From: Clostridia bacterium
GTDB lineage: Bacteria > Bacillota > Clostridia > Christensenellales > CAG-314
Direction: 5' to 3'
NCBI GenBank assembly: GCA_028703495.1
Contig: JAQVMT010000008.1
Coordinates: 1-64,000, forward strand
Length of the DNA stretch: 64,000 nt
Shown here: positions 17,425-25,627 of the stretch, piece by piece
How the letters are laid out: every line of letters begins with the position of its first letter
Position numbering within the stretch: position 1 is the stretch's first letter
Made by a program: the position numbers and the translations under genes
Notes under the pieces: generated by a model
Databases searched by the model: none
The model's input: the letters and a program-made list of their open reading frames with translations, nothing else
Told to the model about the DNA's origin: nothing

Positions 17425-18654
17425 ATGTTATATACATTAAAGAACGGATTGAGAGTTGTCGTCAAACAAATTATCGGGGTAAAGTCGCTTTCGGTAGCTG
17501 TTTCGGTTAAGGTCGGAAGTGCGCAGGAAAGCTCGCGAACCAATGGCTATTCGCACTTTATCGAGCATATGCATTTCAAGGGAACCGAACGGCTGTCCAC
17601 CTACGAATTGAGCAGGAGAATAGAGGGAGTAGGCGGCGTGTTGAACGCCTTTACAAGCAAGGACATAACCTGTTACTACACCAAGACGGCAAGCGCATAT
17701 AAGGAGCTTGCACTTGACACGCTTTCGGAGATGCTTTTCGGCACCCTTTTCGACAAAAACGAGATAGAAAAGGAGAAGCTCGTTATATTAGAGGAGATTA
17801 AAATGGATGCCGATACGCCCGACGAGGTCTGCCACGACGAGGTAATGAAGCTTGCGTTCGGCAAGCACCCGTTAAGCTACAGCGTTTTGGGCAAGGTCAA
17901 CAACATCAAAAAAGCCACCGACGAAAGCTTGAGGGCGTTTAAATGCAAGTACTACGTTCCCAAAAACATTTGCATCGCGCTTTACGGCGACATTACCGAC
18001 AGCGAGGGCTTAGAGCTTGCGGAGAAGTACTTCGATCGCTTTACCTGCTTTAGCAGCCCCACAAAACCGCTGGTAAGGGCGGAGCTTCACCCGCAAAAAA
18101 CCGTCATCGCGCGTAACGAGTTAGAGCAATGTCATGTCGCTTTTGCAACCTTGGGCGGCAGCGTGGACGAGGAAATACGCAAGAGCTTGAACGTATATTG
18201 CAACCTGTTGGGCGGCGGCGTTTGCAGTCGGCTTTTCCAATCCATTCGCGAGGACAAAGGGTTGGTTTATGTGGTTTACAGCACCTACGCAATATTTAGC
18301 AACAACGGAATGTTGGAGATTTACCTTGCGTGCAATCCCTCGAACCTGACCGCAGCTATTGCCGAGGTGGATAAACAGCTCAAAATACTCAAAGCCGACG
18401 GCATCACGCACGAGGAGTTTACGCATAACATCGAACAACTTAAGGGGACCTTAAGTTTGAGCCTCGAAAACACACTCGGAAGTGCGATTGCCGATGCAAA
18501 TTGCGTGCTCGCAAGGGGCTATGAGTACTCCTTCGACCGCGCCATAAACGAAATAAACGCCATAACCTACGACGACATTATGTCGGTTTTACCGTACTAC
18601 GCAGACTTAGACAACTATGTCCGCGTGATCGTCGGCAAAGCTCCGCAGGAGTAG
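17425..18654 (+). CDS. M16-family zinc peptidase (processing-peptidase-like)
   Basis: 409 residues, two M16 halves. The inverted zinc motif HFIEH is at residues 44-48, with the third ligand Glu in the EEIKMD region (about 126-131). The C-terminal half has the family glycine loop LGGGVCSRLFQSIREDKGLVY. Relatives (MlpA/YmxG, next to polynucleotide phosphorylase in Bacillus) are soluble peptidases with poorly known substrates. It is alone here. GAGAGG precedes the ATG. The last 20 or so codons are repeated, slightly altered, just after the stop. Confidence 0.9.
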   Translation: MLYTLKNGLRVVVKQIIGVKSLSVAVSVKVGSAQESSRTNGYSHFIEHMHFKGTERLSTYELSRRIEGVGGVLNAFTSKDITCYYTKTASAYKELALDTLSEMLFGTLFDKNEIEKEKLVILEEIKMDADTPDEVCHDEVMKLAFGKHPLSYSVLGKVNNIKKATDESLRAFKCKYYVPKNICIALYGDITDSEGLELAEKYFDRFTCFSSPTKPLVRAELHPQKTVIARNELEQCHVAFATLGGSVDEEIRKSLNVYCNLLGGGVCSRLFQSIREDKGLVYVVYSTYAIFSNNGMLEIYLACNPSNLTAAIAEVDKQLKILKADGITHEEFTHNIEQLKGTLSLSLENTLGSAIADANCVLARGYEYSFDRAINEINAITYDDIMSVLPYYADLDNYVRVIVGKAPQE

Positions 18655-18666
18655 AGATAAGTAAAT

Positions 18667-18732
18667 CTGCCGTTCTTCGCCGACTTAGACAACTATGTCC
18701 GCGTGATCGTCGGCAAAGCTCCGCAGGATTAA
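18667..18732 (+). repeat. Echo of the M16 peptidase 3' end
   Basis: Twenty-one codons plus a stop that repeat the gene's end 78 bases downstream, in frame. The gene reads LPYYADLDNY... APQE and a TAG stop; the copy reads LPFFADLDNY... APQD and TAA. The first codons differ by synonymous changes (TTA/CTG, GCA/GCC); 46 bases in the middle are identical. Confidence 0.9.
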
Positions 18733-18765
18733 GATATATAAATAAAATCTCATTGCGGAAAAAAT

Positions 18766-18800
18766 ACGCGGTTAACTGCATTGGTTGACCGCGTTTATTA
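18766..18800 (+). terminator. Terminator after the M16 peptidase
   Basis: Eleven-pair stem (one G-U) from ACGCGGTTAAC to GGTTGACCGCGT, six-base loop, then TTATTAT. Confidence 0.7.
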
Positions 18801-18947
18801 TATTCCAAATCGATCCGACTTTTTCGCATCTGTTTATCAAGTCAAAGACTTAAATTCAATAAATACCGTATTTACTGCTTTTGTTAATGACTATTTGCCA
18901 ATAAGCAAATGCAACTTGCCGATACGTTATTCGGGCGAACTTGTCGC

Positions 18948-19460
18948 TTATATTATCTTGCAAAGCCAACAGGAAAGGAAAACACTCATTGTGCTTATTA
19001 AAAGTCCTATCGCAAGCGGTTTTCCTATTCTTTTGACCTTTGTGTCGGCAAAGTAAATGCCTGCTATGTACAATGTCGTTTCGGTGCTGCTCATAATTAT
19101 GCTTGCGCATCTGCCGATGTAGCTGTCCGCGCCGTAGACCTTGAATATGTTACCCAAAACCGCAAGGGAACCGCTCCCCGAAATATTTTTGAGTACTATC
19201 AACTCGGTAAGCTCGACGGGTACACCCAAAGGTACCAAAACGGGCGTAAGGACCTTTGCAGTCAACGAGCTTAGTCCGCTTGCTTTGAATAATCCGATAG
19301 CCAAAAAAACCGCGAAAATGTATGGAAACAGGTCGCCCACAAGCCGCAGACTTTTACCCGCTCCCTTGACAAACGCGTTGTATACGTTTGTCTTTTTGCC
19401 TAATCCAATCGCCATAATCCCGATGAACAACACGGGGATAATGTAATCCGTAATCTTCAT
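18948..19460 (-). CDS. spmB: Spore maturation protein B
   Basis: 170 residues, about five hydrophobic segments, of the nucleoside-recognition (Gate) family. LFPYIFAVFLAIGLFKASG and the ISGSGSLAVLGNIF segment match SpmB. In Bacillus SpmA and SpmB are needed for proper dehydration of the spore core. It lies downstream of spmA but is separated from it by 230 bases of repeats, where many genomes have them adjacent or fused. Weak ribosome site. Confidence 0.9.
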   Translation of the reverse strand: MKITDYIIPVLFIGIMAIGLGKKTNVYNAFVKGAGKSLRLVGDLFPYIFAVFLAIGLFKASGLSSLTAKVLTPVLVPLGVPVELTELIVLKNISGSGSLAVLGNIFKVYGADSYIGRCASIIMSSTETTLYIAGIYFADTKVKRIGKPLAIGLLISTMSVFLSCWLCKII

Positions 19461-19690
19461 TATCGTTCTTTACACAATTATTGTCGAATTCCGATATTTT
19501 TTACCGCTTCTTTTCATCTGCGTAAGCTTGAACGCTTTCTACGCTTTTATCTGCGCGAGCTTGACTGCATTTATTGAACCTTTTCACTTACGTAAGCTTG
19601 AGCGTATTTACCGCTACTTTTCATTTGCGCGAGCTTGACTGCATTTTTTGAACCTTTTCACTTACGTAAGCTTGAGCGTTTTGCGACTTT
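19461..19690 (-). repeat. Array of five echoes of the spmA 3' end
   Basis: On the minus strand spmA ends in codons for RSSSHR and TAA. The next 190 bases contain five more units, each coding a similar tail and its own stop: RSSLRK, QSSSRK, RSSLRK, QSSSRR and RSSLRR followed by TGA or TAA. Units alternate between a CAAGCTTACG form and a CAAGCTCGCG form, 30-60 bases apart. Confidence 0.8.
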
Positions 19691-20323
19691 TTACCTATGT
19701 GAGCTTGAGCGTTTTATTGTGCCTTCCGTCAGAGCTTCGAATACACAGTCAGAGGACTTTTGCTTACGCGGAGAGCATAGCAGATATACCAGAAGCACTC
19801 CCACCAGAGAATTAATTAGATTGACTATTACAAAAGGCAGGAAAATCGAGGTTGGGTCCGCGCTCCCGTATGCCGAGCGCAAAGCGATCACTGTCGCTGG
19901 GAAAAAGTCGATACCTGTCGCGTTTATCACGAACAACATACACATTGCGTAAGTCGGGTAAGGCGTTTTGTTCTCCTTGTCCAGCTCCTTGACGGCAGAG
20001 ATTGCCGAGGGCGTGGCAGCGTTTGTCAAGCCCAAAAGATTCGCCGTTAGGTTTAAAGCCAAAAATTCACGCGCCTTGTCGCAGCTGTTTTTGAAAAGCT
20101 TATCGATAAGCGGCTTGATACGTCCGCTCATATTCTCCAGCAGTCCGCTCTGCGTGGAAATTTCGATAAATCCCATCCACAGTGCGTAAACCGCAGTCAG
20201 CTCCAACGAAAACAGAACCGCCTCTTTTCCACTGCCGATCATCACTCCCAGCGAGCTTGCATCTCCGTTTATCATAAAGCATATCAGCGAGAGAATGAAC
20301 AGCCCCACCCAAATTATATTCAT
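19691..20323 (-). CDS. spmA: Spore maturation protein A
   Basis: 210 residues, nucleoside-recognition family with about five membrane segments. MNIIWVGLFILSLICFMING start, NLLGLTNAATPSAISAVKEL and FVINATGIDFFPATVIALR are typical SpmA blocks. It works with SpmB in spore core maturation. The last 35 residues (after the final helix) are polar and end in a serine-rich tail that belongs to the repeat array downstream. Divergent from the dehydrogenase gene. Confidence 0.92.
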   Translation of the reverse strand: MNIIWVGLFILSLICFMINGDASSLGVMIGSGKEAVLFSLELTAVYALWMGFIEISTQSGLLENMSGRIKPLIDKLFKNSCDKAREFLALNLTANLLGLTNAATPSAISAVKELDKENKTPYPTYAMCMLFVINATGIDFFPATVIALRSAYGSADPTSIFLPFVIVNLINSLVGVLLVYLLCSPRKQKSSDCVFEALTEGTIKRSSSHR

Positions 20324-20604
20324 ACTGATATTTTACTTGAGAAATTCTCGTTTATGACAAAAACAGCAACCGAAAGAAGAATGCTTCAGTGTAAGAAAAC
20401 CCAATATTTGTTAATAATAAGTATAACGATCGGTGATAATATTTGTCAGTCGGAAGATCGGAAGCGGATTAGTTACAGCATATCCCTTTATTCGCGATCG
20501 GGTTATCATAGTGATGTTAGATTCGCAATCGGAACAGTTTTATTCTTTGAATTTGTAAATCGAAAGCGAATTTGTAAGTAAAAAATACTTTGGAAGTGAG
20601 TATT

Positions 20605-21390
20605 ATGGAAAGAAAAACAGCATTGATTACGGGTGCGAGCAGCGGTTTGGGAAAGGAATTTTCCTATATTTTTGCGCGCGAGGGCTTCAATTTGGTTATA
20701 GCGGCAAGAAGCGAGGATGTTTTAAACAAGATAAAGGACGACATAGAGGAACGATATCGGGTTAAGGTTAAGGTAATTGCGCTGGATTTATGCGGCGAGA
20801 ACGCTTCGGACGAGCTGTTTGCTCGCACCGAGGGTGACGGCATCGCCGTTGACGTTCTGGTCAATAACGCCGGCTTCGGTTATCAGTGCGCCTTTTTGGA
20901 TTCGGATTTCAACCGTCAAAAGAGGCTTATTGACCTTAATATGGTTTGCTTGACAAAAAACACCTACCTTTTCGGCAAGAAAATGCGCGAACGCGCGTAC
21001 GGCAGGATTCTCAACATTTCCTCCGTCGCCGCCTTTTCGCCCGGCGTTATGGTTTCGACCTATTATGCCTCCAAGGCGTATGTGCTTAGCTTTTCGCAAG
21101 CGGTAAACTTCGAATTGAAGGGTAGCGGAGTCAGCGTAACCGCTCTGTGTCCCGGTCCCACCGCAACCAACTTCGCAAAGGTCGCAAATATGGACAAAAG
21201 CAAAGCCTTTTCTATGGATTCAACCGCAACGAGCGTCGCCGAAAGCGGATACAAAGCACTTATGAAGCAAAAGCCCGTAAAGTACCATGGAATTTTAACC
21301 AAGCTAGGCAATATCGGAACTCGCTTGACTCCGCGAGCTCTGCAATGTCGCTATACCTATATGGTAAGCAAATCGCGTATTCCAAAGTAA
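20605..21390 (+). CDS. Short-chain dehydrogenase/reductase
   Basis: 261 residues. Classical SDR: nucleotide motif TGASSGLGKEF, NNAGFGY, catalytic Ser in ISSVAAFS and YxxxK as YYASKAYVLSF, then CPGPTATNF. It would use NAD(P)H on an unknown carbonyl or alcohol; the DltE/YqjQ-like subgroup is plausible. I chose the second ATG (20605), which has the GGAAGTGAG site and gives the usual short N-terminus. The final 22 codons are repeated after the stop. Confidence 0.88.
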   Translation: MERKTALITGASSGLGKEFSYIFAREGFNLVIAARSEDVLNKIKDDIEERYRVKVKVIALDLCGENASDELFARTEGDGIAVDVLVNNAGFGYQCAFLDSDFNRQKRLIDLNMVCLTKNTYLFGKKMRERAYGRILNISSVAAFSPGVMVSTYYASKAYVLSFSQAVNFELKGSGVSVTALCPGPTATNFAKVANMDKSKAFSMDSTATSVAESGYKALMKQKPVKYHGILTKLGNIGTRLTPRALQCRYTYMVSKSRIPK

Positions 21391-21486
21391 CCCCAACCAT
21401 CGAGGCATTATCGGAATGCGCTTGACTCCGCGAGCGTTACATTTAGCTACACCTATATGGTAAGTAAATCGCGTATTCCAAAGTAG
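21391..21486 (+). repeat. Echo of the dehydrogenase 3' end
   Basis: The codons for RLTPRAL and YTYMVSKSRIPK plus a stop recur 96 bases downstream of the originals. The copy has synonymous changes (AGC/AGT, TAT/TAC, CTG/TTA), altered codons between the blocks, and a one-base deletion that shifts frame in the middle. Stop TAA became TAG. Confidence 0.88.
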
Positions 21487-21575
21487 CTCAAATCATCATC
21501 CGATTCAAGTATAATTGGCGTCCTTTTGACCGAACGCATTTTACCCTTGCCGACACACCGCGCGACAGGCTCTTT

Positions 21576-21737
21576 CTACTTTTTCTTGGCGTGTTCCTTG
21601 CAATAAGGGCAAGCATTACAGTCCGAACAACAATCCGAACAGCCCTCGCCCCTTTTGATTTTGATAATTTTACGTGTAAAAACTCCGATTACAAACGCGG
21701 AAACCACCGCAATAATAAGTATTTCATACCATTCCAT
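21576..21737 (-). CDS. FeoB-associated Cys-rich membrane protein
   Basis: 53 residues. One membrane helix (about 5-22), basic stretch (TRKIIKIKRG), then a Cys-rich tail: C33, C36, C37, C40, C43 and C46 in GCSDCCSDCNACPYCKEH. Small proteins of this kind follow feoB in many Firmicutes and are thought to assist ferrous iron uptake. Start has a GGAGGAG site. It lies about 310 bases after feoB. Confidence 0.85.
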   Translation of the reverse strand: MEWYEILIIAVVSAFVIGVFTRKIIKIKRGEGCSDCCSDCNACPYCKEHAKKK

Positions 21738-22045
21738 ATTCTCTCCTCCCCTTGGTGCAATAGCAAGGCTTTTCTGTTTTTCCTTTTTACCCGCAAAATA
21801 CTCGTTTCGGCAACATTCTATATCCTTATCGAATTTTTATGCCGCCAAAGCATCGGCTTTTATTGCGCCTGATGAATTACTTCTGTCGTGAGATTTTCTA
21901 CAACCCGTTAGACTTCATCGGAATTACTTATGCCGCCAAAGCATCGGCTTTTTTTGCGCCTTAGAAATTACTTCTGTCGTGAGATTTTCTTCGACCTATT
22001 TCTCATTACCATTTATACTAATACGCAAATATTCATCGGTAGCTA
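21738..22045 (-). repeat. Spacer after feoB with two echoes of its 3' end
   Basis: feoB ends KKKALA and TAG. Two downstream copies (ending at 21928 and 21837) read KADALAA and TAA, and part of the sequence after the stop (ATTCCGATGAA against CTACCGATGAA) is also shared. A TTACTTCTGTCGTGAGATTT block is repeated between them. No other gene seen. Confidence 0.78.
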
Positions 22046-24316
22046 CTATGCCAAAGCTTTTTTCTTTTCCTTTCTGTCGAACAGCTTAATGGTAATGACT
22101 GTCGCGCCGATTGCGATTGCGGCGATAATAAAACACGTCCACCAATATGTTCCAATGAGATATATCGATGTCGAAACCGCATATGAGGTTGCAAGCCAAA
22201 ACAACACGGTGTTTCGGAAGATTTTTTTTGTGGGCGATTCGCCCTTAGCCGTAGCAACCGCGGCAAAGCAAGGAATCGTAAGCATGTTGAAGGCGATAAA
22301 CGCAACAAGTCCTGCTGTTGTTATTCCCGTCGAATCAATCATTGCAACCACTGCGCTAACTCCGCCGTCCGCCTCGATGTCGATGGCAGATCCGACCACC
22401 ACGCACGCGCCCAACGCACCGAAGGTCGCGATGACGTTCTCCTTCGCGATAAGTCCCGTCACTGCCGCAACAACAAACACCCAACCCGTCGCACCAAGTT
22501 GACTGCCAAAGCCCATAGGTGTAAATAAGGGTTGCACTATTTGACCGATTGTGGCAAGAATACTGCGTGCGTACATTTGATCGGCATTTTCCATTGACGG
22601 AATAAACTGCCAATCGGGCGTAAAGCTTTGCAAAAACCAAACCACTATCGTTGTCGCCACAATGATCGTAAACGCCTTTTTGATAAAGTGCTTTGCTTTG
22701 TCCCACAGCAACAGCATAAGATTTTTAAACATAGGCAACCGATACGAAGGCAATTCCATAATAAACGGAGGAATTTCACCCCGCATGGTGGTTTTTTTCA
22801 TCATAACAGTGGAAATCAACGCAATCGCTATACCCAAAAGGTACATCGAATAGGTTACAAGCTCGGGATTGCCGCTTCCTCTTTCCACCATTATCGCGCC
22901 GGCAACCGCCGTCAGTATCGGCAACTTTGCTCCGCACGAGAAAAAGGGAATCACCCTAACCGTCGCCGTCCTCTCGTCTTGGTCGGCAAGCGTCCTCGTG
23001 TTTGCCATAGCCGGAACCGAACAACCAAAGCCCATTATCATAGGCAAGAACGCTCTGCCCGACAAACCGAACTTTCTCAAGGGCTTATCCAGGATAAAGG
23101 CGACTCTTGCCATATAGCCACTGTCTTCCAAAATCGAAAGGAACAAGTACAGCGTCAAAATCAGAGGAACAAAACCCAAAACCGCACTAAGTCCCGCCAA
23201 AATACCGTCGTTTATCAGTCCGTTCAACCACAAGGGCGCATTACCAAACAGCCCTCCGACAAGTCCGAACAGCCACTCGATAACGTTAACGAACAAGCTT
23301 TGCACGATAACACCGGGCGAATTGATCGCGCCTTCGCCGAGAACGTCCTCCAATATCGGAACACCCGAAAAGGAAACCCACTCGTCATTGATAAGTCCGC
23401 CCAAAAATAAGAAGTTTTCGCTGAACGTAAGGTGAAACACTGCAAACAGTATCACCAAAAAGATCGGGATACCCCAAATTCTGTGCGTTAAAACTCTGTC
23501 AACCTTGGCGGATTTGGCGTTTTGACCGATGTGCTTAATGTTTTTTTGCACCGTTGGCGAATAATGGTCGGTAATATATCTGTAACGCCCGTCGGCTACC
23601 ACCGCTTCGTAATCCATTCCGAAGGTCTTGTCCACGTTGGTCTTTTTGAACTCCTGAATCATATCCACGGTTGACGGGTGCATCATCACCTCCAATTCAT
23701 CGTTTTCGATAAGCTTCACCGCGTGGAACAACGGATTTTGTATGCCGTTGCCCTCCAAAGCAATCCTTACGTCGGTGATGAGGTGGTCAAGCATAGTGTC
23801 CATAAGTACGGAGGAGCCCTTTCTGAAAATCCTGCTCGCCTTGTCCGCAACCGTCATCAACTCGTCGTAGCCCGTCCCTTTTAGCGCGGATATTGCCACA
23901 ACGGGAAGTCCAATCCGCCTCTGCAGCTCCTTCAAGTCGATTTTATCGCCGTTTTTTTCCACAACGTCTATCATATTTAACGCAACAACCACAGGAACAT
24001 CGATTTCCATCAGCTGTGTCGTCAGATAAAGGTTGCGCTCCAAATTCGTAGCGTCTACTATATTTATCACACACTCGGGCTTCTCGTCCAATATGTAATT
24101 CCTTGAAATTACCTCCTCGGGCGTGTAGGGCGACAAGCTGTAAATACCGGGCAAATCGATAATCGCAGCAGGCTCCTCCAGCTTTTTATAAAAGCCCTCT
24201 TTCTTGTCAACCGTAACACCCGGCCAATTGCCGACATGCGCAGTCGACCCCGTCAAACCGTTGAATAACGTCGTTTTGCCGCAATTCGGATTGCCTGCCA
24301 ATGCAAACCTTTTCAC
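22046..24316 (-). CDS. feoB: Ferrous iron transport protein B
   Basis: 756 residues, full length. The N-terminal G domain has P-loop GNPNCGKTT (8-16), GNWPGVTV, DLPGIYSL and NMID (guanine specificity). A guanine-dissociation-inhibitor-like helical domain follows (to about 270), then membrane gates with GFGCSVPAMANTR and SCGAKLPI, both containing the conserved pore Cys. It imports Fe2+ across the inner membrane. The start overlaps the feoA stop by four bases, so the two are translationally coupled. Confidence 0.96.
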   Translation of the reverse strand: MKRFALAGNPNCGKTTLFNGLTGSTAHVGNWPGVTVDKKEGFYKKLEEPAAIIDLPGIYSLSPYTPEEVISRNYILDEKPECVINIVDATNLERNLYLTTQLMEIDVPVVVALNMIDVVEKNGDKIDLKELQRRIGLPVVAISALKGTGYDELMTVADKASRIFRKGSSVLMDTMLDHLITDVRIALEGNGIQNPLFHAVKLIENDELEVMMHPSTVDMIQEFKKTNVDKTFGMDYEAVVADGRYRYITDHYSPTVQKNIKHIGQNAKSAKVDRVLTHRIWGIPIFLVILFAVFHLTFSENFLFLGGLINDEWVSFSGVPILEDVLGEGAINSPGVIVQSLFVNVIEWLFGLVGGLFGNAPLWLNGLINDGILAGLSAVLGFVPLILTLYLFLSILEDSGYMARVAFILDKPLRKFGLSGRAFLPMIMGFGCSVPAMANTRTLADQDERTATVRVIPFFSCGAKLPILTAVAGAIMVERGSGNPELVTYSMYLLGIAIALISTVMMKKTTMRGEIPPFIMELPSYRLPMFKNLMLLLWDKAKHFIKKAFTIIVATTIVVWFLQSFTPDWQFIPSMENADQMYARSILATIGQIVQPLFTPMGFGSQLGATGWVFVVAAVTGLIAKENVIATFGALGACVVVGSAIDIEADGGVSAVVAMIDSTGITTAGLVAFIAFNMLTIPCFAAVATAKGESPTKKIFRNTVLFWLATSYAVSTSIYLIGTYWWTCFIIAAIAIGATVITIKLFDRKEKKKALA

Positions 24317-24546
24317 TTTGACACCTCCATAACAACCAAACTTGCTTCGATCTTTCTCAACGTCAACTCGTAATTCCTAATCGTTATCTCAATCGGATCG
24401 CCCAACGGCGCCTTCTTGACCATAGATATGCGTGCCCCCGGCGTTACCCCCATATCAAACAGCCTCCGCCTCATTCTTCCGTCGCCCAGCACGTTCTTAA
24501 CAATACCGCTTTCTCCGATCTCGAATCTGTCCAGCTTCTTTTCCAT
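24313..24546 (-). CDS. feoA: Ferrous iron transport protein A
   Basis: 77 residues, SH3-like fold, with LGDGRMRRRLFDMGVTPGA and GDPIEITIRNYELTLRK. It is a cytoplasmic helper of FeoB. First gene of the operon, with a consensus promoter and two operator-like palindromes upstream. Confidence 0.93.
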   Translation of the reverse strand: MEKKLDRFEIGESGIVKNVLGDGRMRRRLFDMGVTPGARISMVKKAPLGDPIEITIRNYELTLRKIEASLVVMEVSK

Positions 24547-24634
24547 TTCAATCTCCTTACCTCTATACCGCGTTCAACCTCCGTTGTCGCATCGCATATC
24601 TAACGCTCAAACCTTTGTGCTAAATTCTCTATTT

Positions 24635-24652
24635 TGTTAGCATTGGCTAACA
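24635..24652. promoter_or_regulatory. Operator-like palindrome 1 of feoAB
   Basis: TGTTAGCATTGGCTAACA: perfect 7-bp half-sites around four bases, about 30 bases downstream of the inferred start of transcription. The TTAGC/GCTAA arms resemble DtxR/IdeR/MntR-family boxes; the regulator is not in the window. Confidence 0.6.
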
Positions 24653-24689
24653 GACAGCCTTTTAAAAGGCAGTTCCTCACTGCCATGGT

Positions 24690-24718
24690 ATTTTACTCCA
24701 AATAACACACGTTGTCAA
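24690..24718 (-). promoter_or_regulatory. Promoter of feoAB
   Basis: Minus strand: -35 TTGACA (24713-24718), a 17-base spacer, -10 TAAAAT (24690-24695). A hairpin GGCAGT/ACTGCC followed by four T lies just downstream, possibly an attenuator. Confidence 0.85.
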
Positions 24719-24724
24719 GCAAAA

Positions 24725-24738
24725 TTAGCCATTGCTAA
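24725..24738. promoter_or_regulatory. Operator-like palindrome 2 of feoAB
   Basis: TTAGCCATTGCTAA, the same TTAGC-4-GCTAA pattern as palindrome 1, just upstream of the -35. Together the two sites bracket the promoter, an arrangement that could allow looping or cooperative repression. Confidence 0.6.
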
Positions 24739-24812
24739 CAAATTATTTTTAGTTCTCGATACCCCTCGGCTCCGTGCTTAAACGACTGACAACCGCATAA
24801 GATCGGTCATAT

Positions 24813-24957
24813 TCGCATATAGCATGCAAATTCGATGCAAAAGTCCATACTCAAGCGCATTAACTGACAACGGCGTAGGTTAAGGCAAGTCGCATAATTT
24901 ATGCAAATTCGGCGCAAAAGTCCATACTCAAGCGCATAAACAGTTGACAACGGCGCA
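24813..24957. repeat. Duplicated 65-base block containing the arsR -35 region
   Basis: Two copies (about 24813-24876 and 24891-24957) share TGCAAATTCG, GCAAAAGTCCATACTCAAGC and GACAACGGCG. The second copy carries the -35 TTGACA of the arsR promoter; the first has the variant CTGACA without a -10. Confidence 0.75.
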
Positions 24958-24972
24958 TATACTTGTTATTAT
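24944..24972 (+). promoter_or_regulatory. Promoter of the arsR operon
   Basis: -35 TTGACA (24944-24949), a 17-base spacer, -10 TATTAT (24967-24972). Confidence 0.8.
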
Positions 24973-24988
24973 ATAGATAGTTGTCTAT
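24973..24988. promoter_or_regulatory. ArsR operator-like inverted repeat
   Basis: ATAGA-6-TCTAT directly after the -10 hexamer, where a bound ArsR would block transcription. Confidence 0.5.
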
Positions 24989-25089
24989 GTATTCGGTACA
25001 GAAAAATACAATGTAAACTTTCCGATGCAACAGGATTAACGGCGGAATTTAAAAACAAAATCGGCACTATAGCCACTGACGAGGTTGAA

Positions 25090-25407
25090 ATGGATAAACA
25101 GCTTGCAAATTGCTTTAAGGCGTTGGGCGACGAAACACGACTAAAGGTCGTGGAAATGCTTAAGGGCGGCACTATGTGTGGCTGTAAAATATTGGAAAAG
25201 TTCCAAATTACTCAACCGACATTGAGCTACCACATGAAAGCCTTGGTCGACTGCGGTTTGGTTACCGCCAAAAAGGAGGGCGTTTGGAACCATTACTCCC
25301 TAAACGTCGAGCTTATGTCCGAGCTTTCGAATTGTTTAATGGTTTACGAAAAGACTTGCTGCAACCGCCTGCGGAAAGCTTATATTGAGAAAAACAATAG
25401 GAAATAA
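25090..25407 (+). CDS. arsR: ArsR-family metalloregulator
   Basis: 105 residues, winged helix (FKALGDETRLKVVEML start; ITQPTLSYHMKAL recognition helix). Possible metal/metalloid ligands are the Cys pair in MCGCKIL (about 29-31) and the Cys cluster near the C-terminus (YEKTCCNRL). As a dimer it should sit on the operator over its own promoter and leave when arsenite or a similar ion binds. Genes that follow on the same strand are a permease, a thioredoxin-like protein and DUF2284. Confidence 0.9.
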   Translation: MDKQLANCFKALGDETRLKVVEMLKGGTMCGCKILEKFQITQPTLSYHMKALVDCGLVTAKKEGVWNHYSLNVELMSELSNCLMVYEKTCCNRLRKAYIEKNNRK

Positions 25408-25627
25408 TAAGAGGTATCCTTCTTGTTGTTGAATCGCGAAAGGGCGCAATTGTAACAACTGCAACCAAAAATGACAACATTCTTGTGCAGTTGTAAAAGG
25501 GCATTATTGCATAACTTGCAGCCCGAAAAGGTAACCTTTTGGATACTGCGATAGAAATATACAGATATGTTTGGCAAATAGATAGATAAATTTAAATATA
25601 TCTATGTGAACCTAAAATAGGAGTTAA

